64,000 bases of DNA from positions 106,980,877-107,044,876 of the forward strand of contig CM038049.1 in NCBI GenBank assembly GCA_021397845.1, given 5' to 3'. The notes under the pieces were generated by a model. The model was given only the letters and a program-made list of their open reading frames with translations. It was not told where the DNA came from and did no database searches. Numbering within the stretch: position 1 is the stretch's first letter; each line of letters begins with the position of its first letter. This stretch comes from Areca catechu. Lineage: Eukaryota > Streptophyta > Magnoliopsida > Arecales > Arecaceae. The position numbers and the translations under genes were made by a program. Below are positions 30,261 to 41,620 of this stretch, piece by piece.

Positions 30261-32139
30261 CTCGAAGGATTTCCTCTAATACTTCCCACATCTGAAGAGC
30301 GGGTGCTTAAACCTCCTGTCGGATGTCTTGCCATATATGAAGATCATTTAAAAGCCAGTCTTCGATTTTCCCTGCATCCCATCTTCATCAAGGTCTTTCG
30401 CATGTACCAAATAGTACCCGCACAGTTGACTCCGAATAGTATTCGGAATATCTGTGGTTTCTTGGTCCGGTGCCACATAGCCAATGTGATTCCCGGGACT
30501 AATTTATTCACCGCTCTTTTTGTTCTCGAGAGGGATTTCCATGGTCATTGATGGTTAGTGATCGATCCTCGGCATTGTTGCAAGATCATGATATGTCCAA
30601 CATCATTAATGGGTGGAAGCCCAACTTTATTTTTGTATTGTCTATCGAACCATGGGGTTTCAATAGTGAGTGGAGGGAGCCACACCTAGTTGTCAATGAT
30701 GGAAAAAAGGTTTTGGCGACCGATCAGTCTGATTATGCTTTACTGACTGGTTCAGAGGCTGTTCCCGTCCGTGAACTGTTGGAGGAGAGGAATCTCCATA
30801 TCGCAGGGATTAGCAAGTTTCCTATGTTGGGTATAAATGGTAGAAGTATCTAGCTCTCCTCTTTTAACTCTTTTGTAGTCCAGTTGATTCAGAGGGGTCT
30901 TCTTATTTGCAGATGGTGGAATGAAGCCTAATTTGGGCTGGCTTCATTAGTCTTCCACAAAGAGGATGGCTCAAGCCCCTCCTTCAGGATCAGAGGTCTG
31001 GAAGAAGGCCCGGGGGGATGATCCTGAGAGAAATAGAAGCACCTCATCCTCCAGAGGAACCTCTGGGGGAGATGGGGTGGCGATGAGGGAGGCCCCAGTA
31101 GGGCCTCAGCTAGTTGAATCTCTGCTGGTGACTAGCTCTCCAGTTCAGATAAGGGTGAGCTCGTCTTCGGTGGTCGATGTGCCACTGCCTTGCCCCCTGT
31201 AGTGGATAGGGGCAAGGCACCGCAACTCGAGGAGGAGTCCATCCGGGAGGCTCCTTAAAGTGAGAGTCATCCCATGAACTCTTTGGAGTTTTTCCTTATG
31301 GAGGGTCTTTTGGGCCCTACTGTTGCTAGGCGGGCACTAAAGGATACTTTGCTACCTCATGATTTGGTAGTCATCCAAGGTCGGAGCGTCGCCAGGGTGT
31401 TTGATTTTGCCTATTCTTCCCTACAACAGGTGAGATCTTCATTGTCTCTTCTTTGTCTGATGGATCATTCAATTTGTAACTAGTCTTACACCTTGTTTCG
31501 TGGGTGTAGCTGGTCGACGACCTTACTTTCATGAAAGAGGGCCTAGGGAGCATTGATAGCCTCATTCATGGCTTGAAAGAGAAGCTCTAAGTGGCCAGGG
31601 CCAAAAGGGAGGTGGCCAAAGAACTGAAGCAGTCCATGGAGATCGGCTTACTCATATGGATGCTGAAGTTCAGGGCCTGAAGGGTGAACTGAAGAATGCC
31701 CACTTGATGATCGCAGGGCAAGGGGCATAGTTGAGGAGGTAAGAAGCAAATTGATTCCTTGGAGCATTCTCCTAAGGAAAGCCTGGAGAGGGCTGAGGAC
31801 CTGGCCAAGGCGGCTAAAGATACGACCAAGAGAGCCAAAGAAGCATCTTCGAAAGCTGAAGAGACAGCCTTGGAGGCCGATACAGCAAGGAGGGAGTCCA
31901 AAGCCATGAAAGAGCGGGCGGCTATAGCTGTTATGGATTTCAAAAAATCTTTTGAATTTCAAATGGAAATGAATGAAGCAAACCTATACAGCTATCAAGA
32001 CGGCTTCAATGATGGACTCGCCAAGGTCAGCATGGTCTTCCCCGATTTTGATCACTCCAGCATTCTCGTATTTGACATCGAGGTAGAAGAAGAGGAGGAG
32101 ATTGGGGCTGCTGTGGAGGTTGAAGAGATGCCGAGCTAG
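30261..32139 (+). pseudogene. Tat antisense ORF 1, main part (Transposase_28-like, then coiled coil)
   Basis: Continues 3141-3392 in phase. Residues from 30303 (PPVGCLAIYEDHLKASLRF, SLHPIFIKVFRMYQIVPAQL) resemble the plant domain called putative gypsy-type transposon. Later pieces are NGWKPNFIFV (30548-30853), a Ser/Gly-rich linker (30966-31202), then RRALKDTLLPHDL, an intron, VDDLTFMKEGLGS, and a Lys/Ala/Glu-rich coiled coil (31759-31960). The C-terminus is YSYQDGFNDGLAKVSMVFPDFD and an acidic tail. Several stops and shifts are present. It lies beyond integrase on the opposite strand, as reported for Tat antisense ORFs. Function unknown. Confidence 0.65.
31430..31509 (+). other. Candidate intron in Tat antisense ORF 1
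   Basis: CAACAG|GTGAGA donor and GGGTGTAG|CTGGTCGACGAC acceptor, 80 nt. Removal joins Gln-Gln to LVDDLTF, parallel to QQ/VPHDLSL at the second candidate intron (33300-33374). Confidence 0.6.
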
Positions 32140-32852
32140 AGTGAAGAAGTCCCAATCGTGGCTGAGGATTCGGGTGTAGTCCCGATCCACGCAAAAGAGG
32201 AAGAGAGAGTCCAGGTTGAAGGCTCTCTGGATCTAGCCCAAGTTGAGGAGACCCTTTCTGTCTAGATTGATAAAATACTCCAATCTTGTGATGCTGGATC
32301 TCTCTCAGCTGATCCTTAAGGACTTGTTAGGCTTTGGGCACTGTATCTCTTCTTTTTCTTCTTTTGGCATGTAACCGACAAATTCTCCTGAATTAACGAG
32401 CATTTTTCCCTTTCTGTGTACACTATAATGCCTTCCATGTGTTGCATTTTTTGAACTTGGTTTAGGTAGAGTCATTGGTTTTGGTGATGGATTGAATCAC
32501 ATAGCCCTTTGTGGAGTCTATTCTTGTGAATATAGGCTTCTCCTTTTGGACTGCAACATAAAAAAAAAAGTTCCTATATAAAGGGAACCTTTAGCTTACC
32601 AGCTTATCGGGGGTGTAGTGATCGCCATGTCATCGCTTGGAGAGGTAGTGGTGATTAGGTCCATAATGACTGTGCATGGGGGGCAGGGATCATCGTGGTT
32701 GTAGCCTTTTGGTGGTCCATCCCAGCACACTAGTTGAGGTCTTGATTTATTAAGGCGACCATGCGTAGCATGCCTAGGAACCCGTTGCGAATGAGGGCTT
32801 TTGAATTCTGTCAATCTCGATATGATTTCCCTGAATCAACTGCTATTCACCC
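32140..32852 (+). other. Tat spacer between antisense ORF 1 and 2
   Basis: A decayed acidic tail to about 32330, then T-rich and A-run sequence (32561-32569) with no clear coding motif. No gene recognised. Confidence 0.4.
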
Positions 32853-34009
32853 TTGGTGATGCTGTTTCTATCGCCATTCCTGTTTCCTCATCCTCTCATC
32901 GTTGTGAGGGTTTGCTATGCCATGAAGCCAAACCTAGCACAGCTCAGGCGGGTAGCCAAGGGAAAACCAATGAGAGGCTTCCAAGTGAGGAGATCAGATC
33001 GAAGTTGGAGATATGTGTTGGCATTACCGTGTGCCAAGGCTAGGAGTAGTGATACTATCGAGATAGGTTCTTCCTTAGGGAAGGAACCAGTTTCTCCCAG
33101 GAGGGCCGTGCCAGCCGAGCCGTCTGAGAGGTCGAGCCCACGGGATGTCGATGGGGCTTCCCCATATGTTGAAGATGCCAAGCCTGCAGCTCCAGTTACT
33201 TGAAAAAGAAGTCCAGTGGGGTGTGATACCCCTGTTACTGGAGCCGGGAGGCAGGAATCTGAGGATCCTTTTCCTGCTATCCTCCTTGGGATACAACAGG
33301 TAGCCTTTGGCATGCACGTTACCTATCCGCATTCGTCGATTGAACTGACCTTGTATGTGCTCCTCCTTCTGCAGGTTCCTCATGATCTTTCTTTGCTGGA
33401 AAAAGGTGCTCTTGAATCTATCAGCTATAACGAAGACCTCCGAAGCTGAATAGCTTTAGCCGTAGCTAAAAAAGATGTTGCCGAAAAGCTTCGGGCTGCT
33501 GTAGAAGAAGAGAGGGACAAGGTAGTTGCCTCAAACGACGTCTTAAGAAGATAGATGGGTACTATTCAGGCACAGGTGGCCGAAGTGGCAATCATTGCAC
33601 AGGAGAGAAGAAGGAAGGTGGTTTCCCTTGAACGGATGTTGAGGGAGACCCTATGGGATGCTGAGGAGCCGAAGTCTCATCTGGTCGAATTAAAGAAGAG
33701 GGTCAAGGAGCTGGAGACAAGCCTTTCGACAGCCAACAAAAGGGCTACATAGGTTGAAGAGAGGTCTTCCGAGGCTGTTGAGATTTATAAAGCTTCTTAA
33801 GCCTTCAAAGATGAGGCAAGGAAAGCCGCATCGGAAGGATACTCTTCGGGTTATGCTGATTATCTGGGTAAAATTAAGAAATTTTATCCCGGCTTGACCT
33901 TCTCCATGCTCACCGTTCCGGTGGATAAATCTGAAGCCTCCACGGTTCAGCCTGAAATGACGTCGATCCTTACTCTTGTTTCGACTGTCGAAGAGATTGG
34001 CAAGGAGTA
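32853..34009 (+). pseudogene. Tat antisense ORF 2 (second coiled-coil module)
   Basis: A second plus-strand unit with the same downstream plan as ORF 1. A Ser/Pro/Glu-rich linker (around 33060-33240) is followed by an intron (33300-33374), then VPHDLSLLEKGALESI. A long coiled coil (AVAKKDVAEKLRAAVEEERDK; LKKRVKELETSLSTANK, to about 33750) and a C-terminus SGYADYLGKIKKFYPGL follow. It ends at a TAA at 34007-34009. Stops at about 33447, 33552 and 33750 interrupt it. The conserved intron position relative to ORF 1 points to duplication of an ancestral module. The start is uncertain. Confidence 0.55.
33300..33374 (+). other. Candidate intron in Tat antisense ORF 2
   Basis: CAACAG|GTAGCC donor and CTTCTGCAG|GTTCCTCATGAT acceptor, 75 nt, with a pyrimidine-rich tract before the acceptor. 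It has the same position and phase as the intron at 31430-31509. Confidence 0.65.
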
Positions 34010-34691
34010 ATCTTGCTGTATTACATCTTTTTCTCGGAATTAGTGAATAATTCCTTTCAAACTAGTCCCCTTTGAATTTGGTTCTTTGTGGTTCCTCTTT
34101 GGTGGGTAAGCCAAAGACTATTCAGTTTGAGGTCGATGTCGAAGACGAATTCCGAAGTAGGATAGGAATGCCGCTGCAAATGGCTGACCTCGATTAGGTT
34201 AGGTTGATGCCAGTTATCCATTGTAATTATTCCTCCCATCTTGGAAGGGACATTGCAGATAGGTGTCATTTTCCCGTTGGCCACTGACTGAGGAACATTG
34301 AGCATAATTTTCGTTGCCCGTGTTGAGTGCATGGACATTTGAACGGTCGCATCCCCGCACATCCTAGGTGCCACCAGATTTTTCCTTCCCGAGAAATGGC
34401 TATTAATGTTGTAACCATCCGAGGGAGATCATTCTGGGTTCGAATCATCGACGATCTCTATTCTTGAGAGTGGTTATTGGCGATCGTATCATTCCCAGAG
34501 TGGTCATCTAGATTCGAGACATCGTTTCAATATATGGCATCCCCTGGAATGTCTGGGGAAAGGTGTGGATCATGTTTCTCTATGGCCATCCATGGGTGTA
34601 GGGTCCCATTAAATAGGACCCTGCTCTTCCCTTCCGCAGGCTATCAAAGTTTCAGACTCCCACTTTGAAAATTGCTCTCCTTCCCTCAGCA
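34010..34691. other. Tat spacer between antisense ORF 2 and 3
   Basis: No domain recognised on either strand. Short open frames (34057-34374 minus, 34477-34668 plus) have no motif. Possibly a promoter or leader of the next unit, but nothing visible supports it. Confidence 0.3.
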
Positions 34692-35231
34692 TACCACCAA
34701 AATGAAGTTCAACGTTTCCAATCTTTGGAAGGCAGCTATGAAGAGGACCTCCAGCACTCGAATGGAGGGTGAGCCTACTTCAAAGGCTCCCCGGAAAGGC
34801 AACGATGATGACCCGCAGGAGGTCATTGCTCGTTTGGAGAAGAAGGTCTGGGCCTTGGAGTTCTGCCTAGAGGAGGCCAGGGCTTGAGTCGAGGTAGCTG
34901 CTGTAGAGGTAGAGGAGGCTAGGAAGAAAGTGGCGGAGGCCATCTCGAATTTCATGGCATCTTCTGCCTATAAGGATGAAGTCGCCGAGACGGTCCTGGA
35001 CTAGTACCATCGAGGGTTCCGGGAGCACCGGGACAAGGCTTTCAAGTACTTCAATCTAAAGGACTTGGAAAACATTCGACCTTCTGTCCCCTTCCCTGGT
35101 CATGAATTTGACTTCGACTTCGAAGAAGAGTCGGAGTCCGAATCAGAAGGAAACTCCGGAGCCTCTCCATCCTCCTTCCATGGCTTTGACATCCCCCGCC
35201 AGCATGGGAAAGGGCTGGTAGGTGGTCTCTA
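34692..35231 (+). pseudogene. Tat antisense ORF 3 (third coiled-coil module)
   Basis: A plus-strand frame beginning MKFNVSNLWKAAMKR. It has a charged linker, a helical Glu/Ala/Val-rich stretch (PQEVIARLEKKVWALEFC) with one stop at 34885, and then a C-terminus HRGFREHRDKAFKYFNL, followed by an acidic tail (FDFDFEEESESESEG). The plan repeats the C-terminal halves of ORF 1 and 2, although sequence identity looks low. A second stop (about 35002) interrupts it. No known function. Confidence 0.5.
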
Positions 35232-35480
35232 GATCTGCCTTTCCATTATTTGCACTACTTTCTACTTTTTTTTTGTAAAAATTTCTAGAAATGAAATGAA
35301 GAACTGACTTTCTTCACACTTCTTTCTTTCTCTGTGAATGGTATATCTTAAAGTACTATGAAACATAGAGCTTGTGATATGACGAGAGTGTAGATTTCAT
35401 AGAGCTATTAGAGATTTGTAGAGGGGATGAAATCGACTGAGCCATCTCACAAATACTTGCTGTTGATAGGGTGAATGATG
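35232..35480. other. Tat spacer after antisense ORF 3
   Basis: T-rich (TTTTTTTTG at 35268-35276) and unremarkable. I see no gene or motif here. Confidence 0.3.
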
Positions 35481-35740
35481 TAGATTCGCTTCAGCATGTT
35501 TTTGGATTTACCGTAGGGTAAGGCATCTAAGCCATCCCTGTGCATCCCTATCATGGTTAAGGTAGGCTGTTCAGGCCCATCCTGATGCATCTTTAGATTT
35601 ACCGTAGAGTAGGTTATATGAACCATCTCTGCACCTTTCTTCAGTATAAGATAGGCTGGTTAGGCCTGCCCCGACACATCTTTGAATTTATCGTAGTGTA
35701 GGTTATACGAACCATCCCTGCACCTTTGATCATTTGGCGG
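35481..35740. repeat. Degenerate tandem repeat of about 90 bp in Tat
   Basis: The word GATTTACCGTAG or its variant recurs at 35505, 35596 and 35685 (spacing 91 and 89). Shared flanks are GAACCATCCCTGCACC and TAGGCTGTTCAGGCC-like words. About two and a half units lie between antisense ORF 3 and the end of integrase. Confidence 0.65.
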
Positions 35741-35915
35741 CCTGATCGGGCTGTCCATTATGCTCGTCGGGCATACCGATAAGGTGAGTGGATAAGACTC
35801 GACTTTGCACTTCTGGCTGATTCTTTTGATCGGACTATTGAAACTGTTGTCATTCTGCTAGTACAACGGGCTATTTAGAGTTGAACAGGTTTTCATGAAA
35901 AATACCAGGGTTTGT

Positions 35916-37330
35916 TTATTGATAGTACTTGCGAAGGTTATATAAATTCCAGGGCCGGGGTAGGACTTTTTCATCCATAGTCTTGAGTCGATATGTTCCT
36001 GGACGTATGACTTCTTCGATTGGAAATGGTCCTTCCCAGTTGGAAGAAAGCTTGTCTTGCTCTGTTGACCTGAATACTTCTATTCTTCGCAGCACCATGT
36101 CCCCCGTGCAGAAAATCTGCTCTTGTACTCTAGAGATATAGTATTTGGCAACTTTTTGTTGATATGTCACCATTTTCATTTGGGCCTGGAGCCTTGTACT
36201 CGACAGTAGATCCAGGTCAACTCTTCTGTGATCGAAGTTTTCAGGCTCTTCATACTTGTCAATTCTCAAGAATTGGAGGAAGGCTTCGATAGGGAGGAGG
36301 ACGGCTTTGGTACCATATGCCAAGTTGAATGGAGACTCGCCGGTAACCGTCCTCGGGGTTCCTGTATGCCCAGAGAATGGAGGTTAGCACTTCTGCCCCA
36401 AGTCCTTTGGCAAATTCAACCTTGTCTTTAGGCCATGGAGAATGGTCCGATTAGTCACTTCGGCTTCTCTGTTGGACTGTGGATGACCGACGAAAGTCAG
36501 CCTATGTTGCACATGTACTAAGCGCTGAAGTGTTTAAACTTCAGATTATCGAACTGCCTCTCGTTGTCGATGATAATTGTATGTGGAATCCTGAATCAAA
36601 ATATAATGGAATTTTTGACAAAGTTCTTGACCTCGCCTTCCGTGATGGGAGCCAGTGGTTCGGCCTCGACCCACTTGGTAAAGTAGTCGATTTCCATAAT
36701 AAGGAACTTCCTTTGCCCAGACACCGGTTGAAATGGACCAAGGATGTCCATACCCCACTAGGAGAAGGGCCAGGGTGCTGTTAGCTAGGTCAGATGACTC
36801 GCTGGCTATCTTTGTATGTTGGCATACCTCTAGGATTGGTCACATCTCCGTACGAAGTTGGCTGAATCTTTTTGAATGGGGGGCCAATAGTATCCCTGGT
36901 GTATAATTTTATAAGCTAAAGATCTGTCCCCCAGGTGATCACCACATATTCCTTCATGGACCTCCCTCAAAGTGTAGTCAGCATCTGATGATCCCAAGCA
37001 TTTCAGTAGAGGCTGAGAGGATGCTCTTTTGTAGTGGGTCCCATCTAAGATGATATATTGGGATGCCATCCAACGGATCTTTTTTGCCTCTGCCTTGTCT
37101 TCTGGCAGTATACCATCATTTTGGAAGTTGAGGATGGGATCCATCCAACTAGGTTTGGTCTCGATTTGGTGCACCTCCAAAGTATCTTCAACTATGCTTG
37201 GAGTTTCAAGGTGTTCAATGAAGGTGCGACCAAGGGATTCCGGAGTGGTGGTAGCAAGTCTTGACAATGCATCCATCCAAGAGTTATCCGATCGAGGAAC
37301 ATGAATGATTTTGAAGAACTCCAATTGAAA
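35916..37330 (-). pseudogene. Tat integrase
   Basis: On the minus strand, 37324-36830 covers the RNase H tail (NSWMDALSRLATT) and the HHCC zinc-binding part (HEGICGDHLGDRSLAYKI, YYWPPIQKDS). The core between 36829 and 36324 is frameshifted but shows the element-typical FTKWVEAEPLA and the NERQFDN region that would hold the second Asp. The C-terminal part 36323-35916 is open (MAYGTKAVLLPIEA ... KLSSNWEGPFPIEEVI ... RPWNLYNLRKYY). No chromodomain is seen, as expected for Tat. Multiple stops make it a relic. Confidence 0.82.
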
Positions 37331-38113
37331 AGATAGGGCTTGTACCTTTTTCAGATACTATACCATGCTAGGATCTCTAGCTTCATATTCTCCTTTGACC
37401 TGGTTCACCACCAACTAGGAGTTCGAAAAGGCCTGAAGTCTCTGAACTCTTAAGCTCTTGGTAATCGAAGTCCTGTAAGTAGGGCTTCGTATTCAGCCAG
37501 GTTGTTCAAAGCATGGAAGAAAAATCAGAGTGCGTACTCCACTGTGTGCCCATCTGGTATGACCAGTAGGAGACCAGCTTCACACCCAGTGGAGTTGGAG
37601 GCTCCATCTACATGGAGCACCTAAACAGACTCTATGTCCTTCAAAATTTCTTCTTCGGTCGGATGTGCTTCATCTTCGGACCAGCAGGTGCATTCAGCCA
37701 AGAAGTCTGAAAGCACCTAGACCTTCATAACCGATCGAGGCTAGAAACTAATATCAAACTCACTTAGCTTCACAGCCCATTTGGCTATTCTTCCTGAAGT
37801 ATCAGGGCATCGAAGGATGGCCTTAAGAGGTTGATTAGTCAACACCAAGATGGTGTGGGTATAGAAGTAAGGTCGTAGTTGCTTTGCCATAATTATTAAA
37901 GAATAAATCAACTTCTGCATTTTTGAATATCTCATTTTAGCATCATGTAGGACTTTGCTGATGTAGTAGATTGACTTGTGGGAGCCGTCTTCTTCTCTTC
38001 AAACGAGGATTGAACTGACCGCTTCGTCCAAAGCGGAAAGGTATAGGTAGAGTACTTCCCCCTCTTGAGGTTTAGAGAGAAGAGACGGGGTCTCCAAGTA
38101 CTTGTTCAGTTCT
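37331..38113 (-). pseudogene. Tat RNase H region with two RNase H-like domains
   Basis: The first domain contains KMQKLIYSLIIMAKQLRPYF and KWAVKLSEFDISF (37935-37741). After it, around 37625-37480, a second pattern appears on the same strand: VLHVDGASNSTGCEAGLLLV, then NNLAEYEALLTGL. This is the arrangement of the additional (archaeal-like) RNase H known in the Tat lineage. Both are broken by stops. The duplication supports the Tat assignment independently of the antisense ORFs. Confidence 0.75.
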
Positions 38114-38734
38114 TCAAAAGCAGTATGGTAGTCTTTGATCCATTTGAAGCCTCGAGATTGTCAGAGTACTTTGAAGAAAGGGAGACATTTCTCGATTGAC
38201 CGAGATGAATCTTCTTAAGGAAGTGATCCTTCCTGTCAGTTGTTGTACTTCTTTCTTGCAAGATGGATGCCTCATATCTTTAAGGGCCTGGGTTTTCTCA
38301 AGGTTTGCTTCAATCTCCCGTTTGGTAATGAGGAATCTCAAGAACTTGCCCAAAGTAATCCCGAAGGCACACTTCATTGGATTTAGCTTCATACGGTGGC
38401 ATCGTAGGGCATCAAACGATTCTTCCAGGTCTTTGATATGATCTTTTATCAAAAGGCTTTTGATGATCATATCGTTGACATAGGCCTCCATGTTTCTTCC
38501 TAATTGTTCTTTGAACACCTTGTTGATCAATCTTTGGAATGTCGTCCCAGCATTTTTGAGCCCAAACGGTATCATTTTGTAGCAATATAAACCTTTGTCC
38601 ATGATGAAGGCCATCTTCTTCTCATCCTGGGGATCCATTCGGATTTGATTGTATCTAGAAAAAGCATCCATGAAGCTTAATAGTTGGTGCCTAGCAGTGG
38701 CGTCGACCAGTTGGTCAATCTTTGGGAGTGGAAA
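38114..38734 (-). pseudogene. Tat reverse transcriptase, C-terminal part
   Basis: An open frame from the element C junction: FPLPKIDQLVDAT, FMDAFSRYNQIRM (catalytic Asp), MIPFGLKNAGTTF and AYVNDMIIKS. The last is the active site, YVND in place of YVDD, so the first Asp of the pair is Asn. The N-terminal half (NKACPKDNFP) lies across element C at 55727. The codons rejoin exactly if one GGAAA copy is removed. Confidence 0.88.
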
Positions 38735-39472
38735 TGGTACGGGCACCAAAGTCCAGAAGAGGCTTCAGTCTAATTCAGTATGGCTTTATTTCTTTCATGT
38801 CTTGTAAATAGAGTCAATTTACTTCTTTAAATAAATTTGAGTCATGTAATTAGAGTAGGTTTATTTCAATTTGGCTTCTTTTGAGTCCAATTAGGATCAA
38901 ATTAGTCTTGTAATTATTAAGTTTAGTAGCTGAGTCCAAGAAAGATTTGAAATTGAGCAAGCTCAATTGAAGATGGAATGCACTCAACCACTTCAACCAT
39001 TTAAGCCAAAGAGGACGCCACCTCAGCAAGCCATGTGGGATGCCATGTCAACCCCCCCAACCATGTGGAGTACACCTCAGCAAGCCACCTCATCACACAC
39101 CACATCACCAAGGATTCAAATTCAAAGTGGGCGGCCAAGGAGCTTTACTCTTCCACCATTTTAGCTAGCTATCCCATATAATTCTCCATGTAATTTGAAT
39201 CCCACCCTTATAGCTAGGAATCTCCCATGAAAATCTCCTTGTAATTTGAAATTTCAAAAGTCCTTGGAGGCTTATAAATCTACTCCAAGATCTCTTGTAA
39301 AGGATGATGAATTTTGAATGAAAAAAAGGGTGTTTCTTCTTCCATTTGGTGTTATCCAATGTCCTCCGAGGGGGAGTGGGTGAGAGGCCCTTAGTTACTT
39401 CAAGAGAGTTCTTCTTCCATGCCATTAGCCATTAACAAATCTTTTAGTCCATCCAATCACTCCATCCACAAC
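38735..39472 (+). repeat. Chromovirus C 5' LTR, first part
   Basis: Begins TGGTACGGGCACCA (the 3' copy has TGGTGCAGGCACCA). TATA-like box at 39273-39279. It is cut by element B after ACAAC at 39468-39472. Confidence 0.9.
39273..39279 (+). promoter_or_regulatory. TATA-like box of chromovirus C LTR
   Basis: TATAAAT in GGCTTATAAATCTACTCC; conserved at 54978-54984 in the 3' LTR. Confidence 0.5.
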
Positions 39473-40726
39473 TGGTGCGGACACCAGAGGCACCAGAATA
39501 AGGCAGAGGCTTCTCAACCCTCTGTGGATCACTTAATAACATTTGAGTCCACTGTAATAAAGCTTAGTCCAGCTGAGTTGAGTCCTGTATTAGTCAGCTC
39601 ATGTTGAGCTAGTCCAATCCAGTACTAGTCAGATCATGTTGAGCTAATTTTATTTTTTTTTGAGTCCTGTCCAAGCATATTGAAGACTCAAGACCACATC
39701 ATATAACTGAAGACCAAGTCCAACCAGATTGAAGACATGGAAGTATAGCCCAAGTCCAACCCAGCTTGAAGACTTGAAGATCCCAGGAGGAGAAAAAATT
39801 ACAAACCAGGAGACCTGGACCAGCCAGAAGGAAATTGGGCCAGCCTAGGCCAAGGAAAGAGTTAGGGCTCCATTCCTTATGGTGACCTTCCTCTTGGTAT
39901 GCCACTTAATGTCACCCCCTTGACCGACCAAGATAAGGAGAGGGAGAGCAAATCTTGGGATTTTCTACCTAATATTTCTAGCTAGGGTTTGAGAGGGAAA
40001 GGGATTTCTATGTAAAGTCTAATATACCCTTACTTGGGGCCCAAGGCTAGGGTCTATTTAAAGGACCCTAGTCTCTTGTATGAAGATTGATTTTGATATA
40101 TGAATTAAACTTGAGTTCTCTTCTATTGCTTTGTGCTACCCTACTTTGTGCTTAAGGGATTTTGTTGGTGCTTTCATCTTCCCGATGTTGCTACAAGATT
40201 CCTACCGCCAACCATCTTCCCAGAGCCTTGGCCTCCACCTCCAAAACTCTATTCCTCTTTGCTATTTTTTTCTTGTTTCCTTATTTCCTTGAGAGTTTTC
40301 TAACCCCTGACATGTAGTTTACAGGTCCCCGAGTTCCTACGAATCCAACGACTCCAGCCAAGCCTCAATCGGACCACCGAGCAGAAAGCCGGGTATCCGC
40401 GGATCTTTGGCTCGATTTTCTAGGCCGCATCCATCGAGGAACGAGAGATCCCTTCACTGTGATCTTCATCAGGTGCTTCAAATATTGTCAGGTACACCCC
40501 CTCTACCTCCAGTAATAATATTGTAGGAGAACTTGCCCTAACCGAGGCTTCACAGCCCTCGGCGATCCTTCTTTTTTACTTTTCTAGGTCTTAATCTACA
40601 TGCTTGACTTCTAAAATTCATATAGAATTCTTTATAGCTTATTTTGATCCAATTTTTGGGAATTAATCTTTTAACCCCACATATAAAACACACAAAAATA
40701 ATTGCATGCATATTAGTCCAGCATCA
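39473..40726 (+). repeat. Chromovirus B 5' LTR
   Basis: Starts TGGTGCGGACACCA and ends CAGCATCA before the PBS. TATA-like word TATTTAAA at 40055-40062, conserved at 47358-47365. Confidence 0.9.
40055..40062 (+). promoter_or_regulatory. TATA-like box of chromovirus B LTR
   Basis: TATTTAAA in GGTCTATTTAAAGGACCC, conserved in both LTRs of B. Confidence 0.45.
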
Positions 40727-40728
40727 TT

Positions 40729-40740
40729 TGGTATCAGAGC
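40729..40740 (+). other. Chromovirus B primer-binding site
   Basis: TGGTATCAGAGC two bases after the LTR end; complementary to initiator methionine tRNA. Confidence 0.88.
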
Positions 40741-41184
40741 TTAAATTAGGGCTTGTTTTCTGTATTTTTTTTCAGTTCATATATACTCTATTATTTTAGT
40801 TATTTATCCTTGTTTTGAAACCTAAAGGTTCTAAAATTTGTTTTTCTGGATTCACCATAATTCAAATTAGTTTTTAAAATTTTTGCAGATTTTATTTCGG
40901 TCTGTGAAATCTCTGCAAGCCGAAATACAGCATGCAATTTTTTGGCTCTATTTTTTTCAACAAGACAATTTTGGAAGGTGTAGGGTTTTGTTTAGCATCT
41001 CTTTGCATATCTTTTAATTTTAGTATATTTCCTGCATATTAGGCCATAATTTGCAAGTTTTCTTCTATTTAATAAAATACCAAAATATAAAAAAGAAAAT
41101 TTACATATTCTCCAAAAATACCAAAAAAAACATCTAAACCCTAATTTGCATCCTCACTTGCGTGCCATCATTGCATAATCTACC

Positions 41185-41620
41185 TTTAAGGGCACTCTTG
41201 CTATATTAGATAAGGGGAGGAGTTGATAACCTCTCATTAGCCCAAAATCACATCCCTTGCATTCGGTCCCAAGCCTTAACCTAAAATTTATTAGACTTAA
41301 TTTGCCCTAGTGGGCTATGGACACCAACTGGTCAGGTCCGGGCTAGTGTTAGATCATTGTGTCAAGTTAACCTGTATGTGCCTTGTGCTTAGTATCTAGA
41401 ATGGTGGTTCAAGGATTCAATCCTGAAGGGCTTGTGTGCTAGTCCGCCTACCTGGCCAATCTCTGATTGGTGTCTAGGATTGGCAATCAGGGACCTAACA
41501 CTCCCCTTACACCTGCCTGGCTGAGTACAGGATTACTATAGGCTAGTTTGCCACCCTGATTGAGCACCTAGTTTTGGACTCTAGGTCTAGTCAGCTGTAG
41601 TCGGTTTGATCGAGTCTTGC
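41185..41620 (+). other. Chromovirus B leader conserved with A
   Basis: Closely matches 8460-8913, including CTAGTGGGCTA, ATCTAGAATGGTGGTTCA, the CCAATC/GATTGG inverted repeat at about 41456-41472 and GACTCTAGGTCTAG. The LTRs of A and B are quite different, so the leader is the better conserved part. The spacer 40741-41184 is AT-rich and holds nothing I recognise. Confidence 0.6.

Noticed and set aside
34057..34374. 105-codon minus-strand frame in the Tat spacer
   Set aside because: No motif, no conservation partner in the window, composition not distinctive.
30261..35231. Plus-strand ORFs with introns taken as a captured host gene
   Set aside because: Position beyond integrase, antisense direction and Transposase_28-like similarity fit the antisense ORFs known in Tat elements; no host-gene family recognised.
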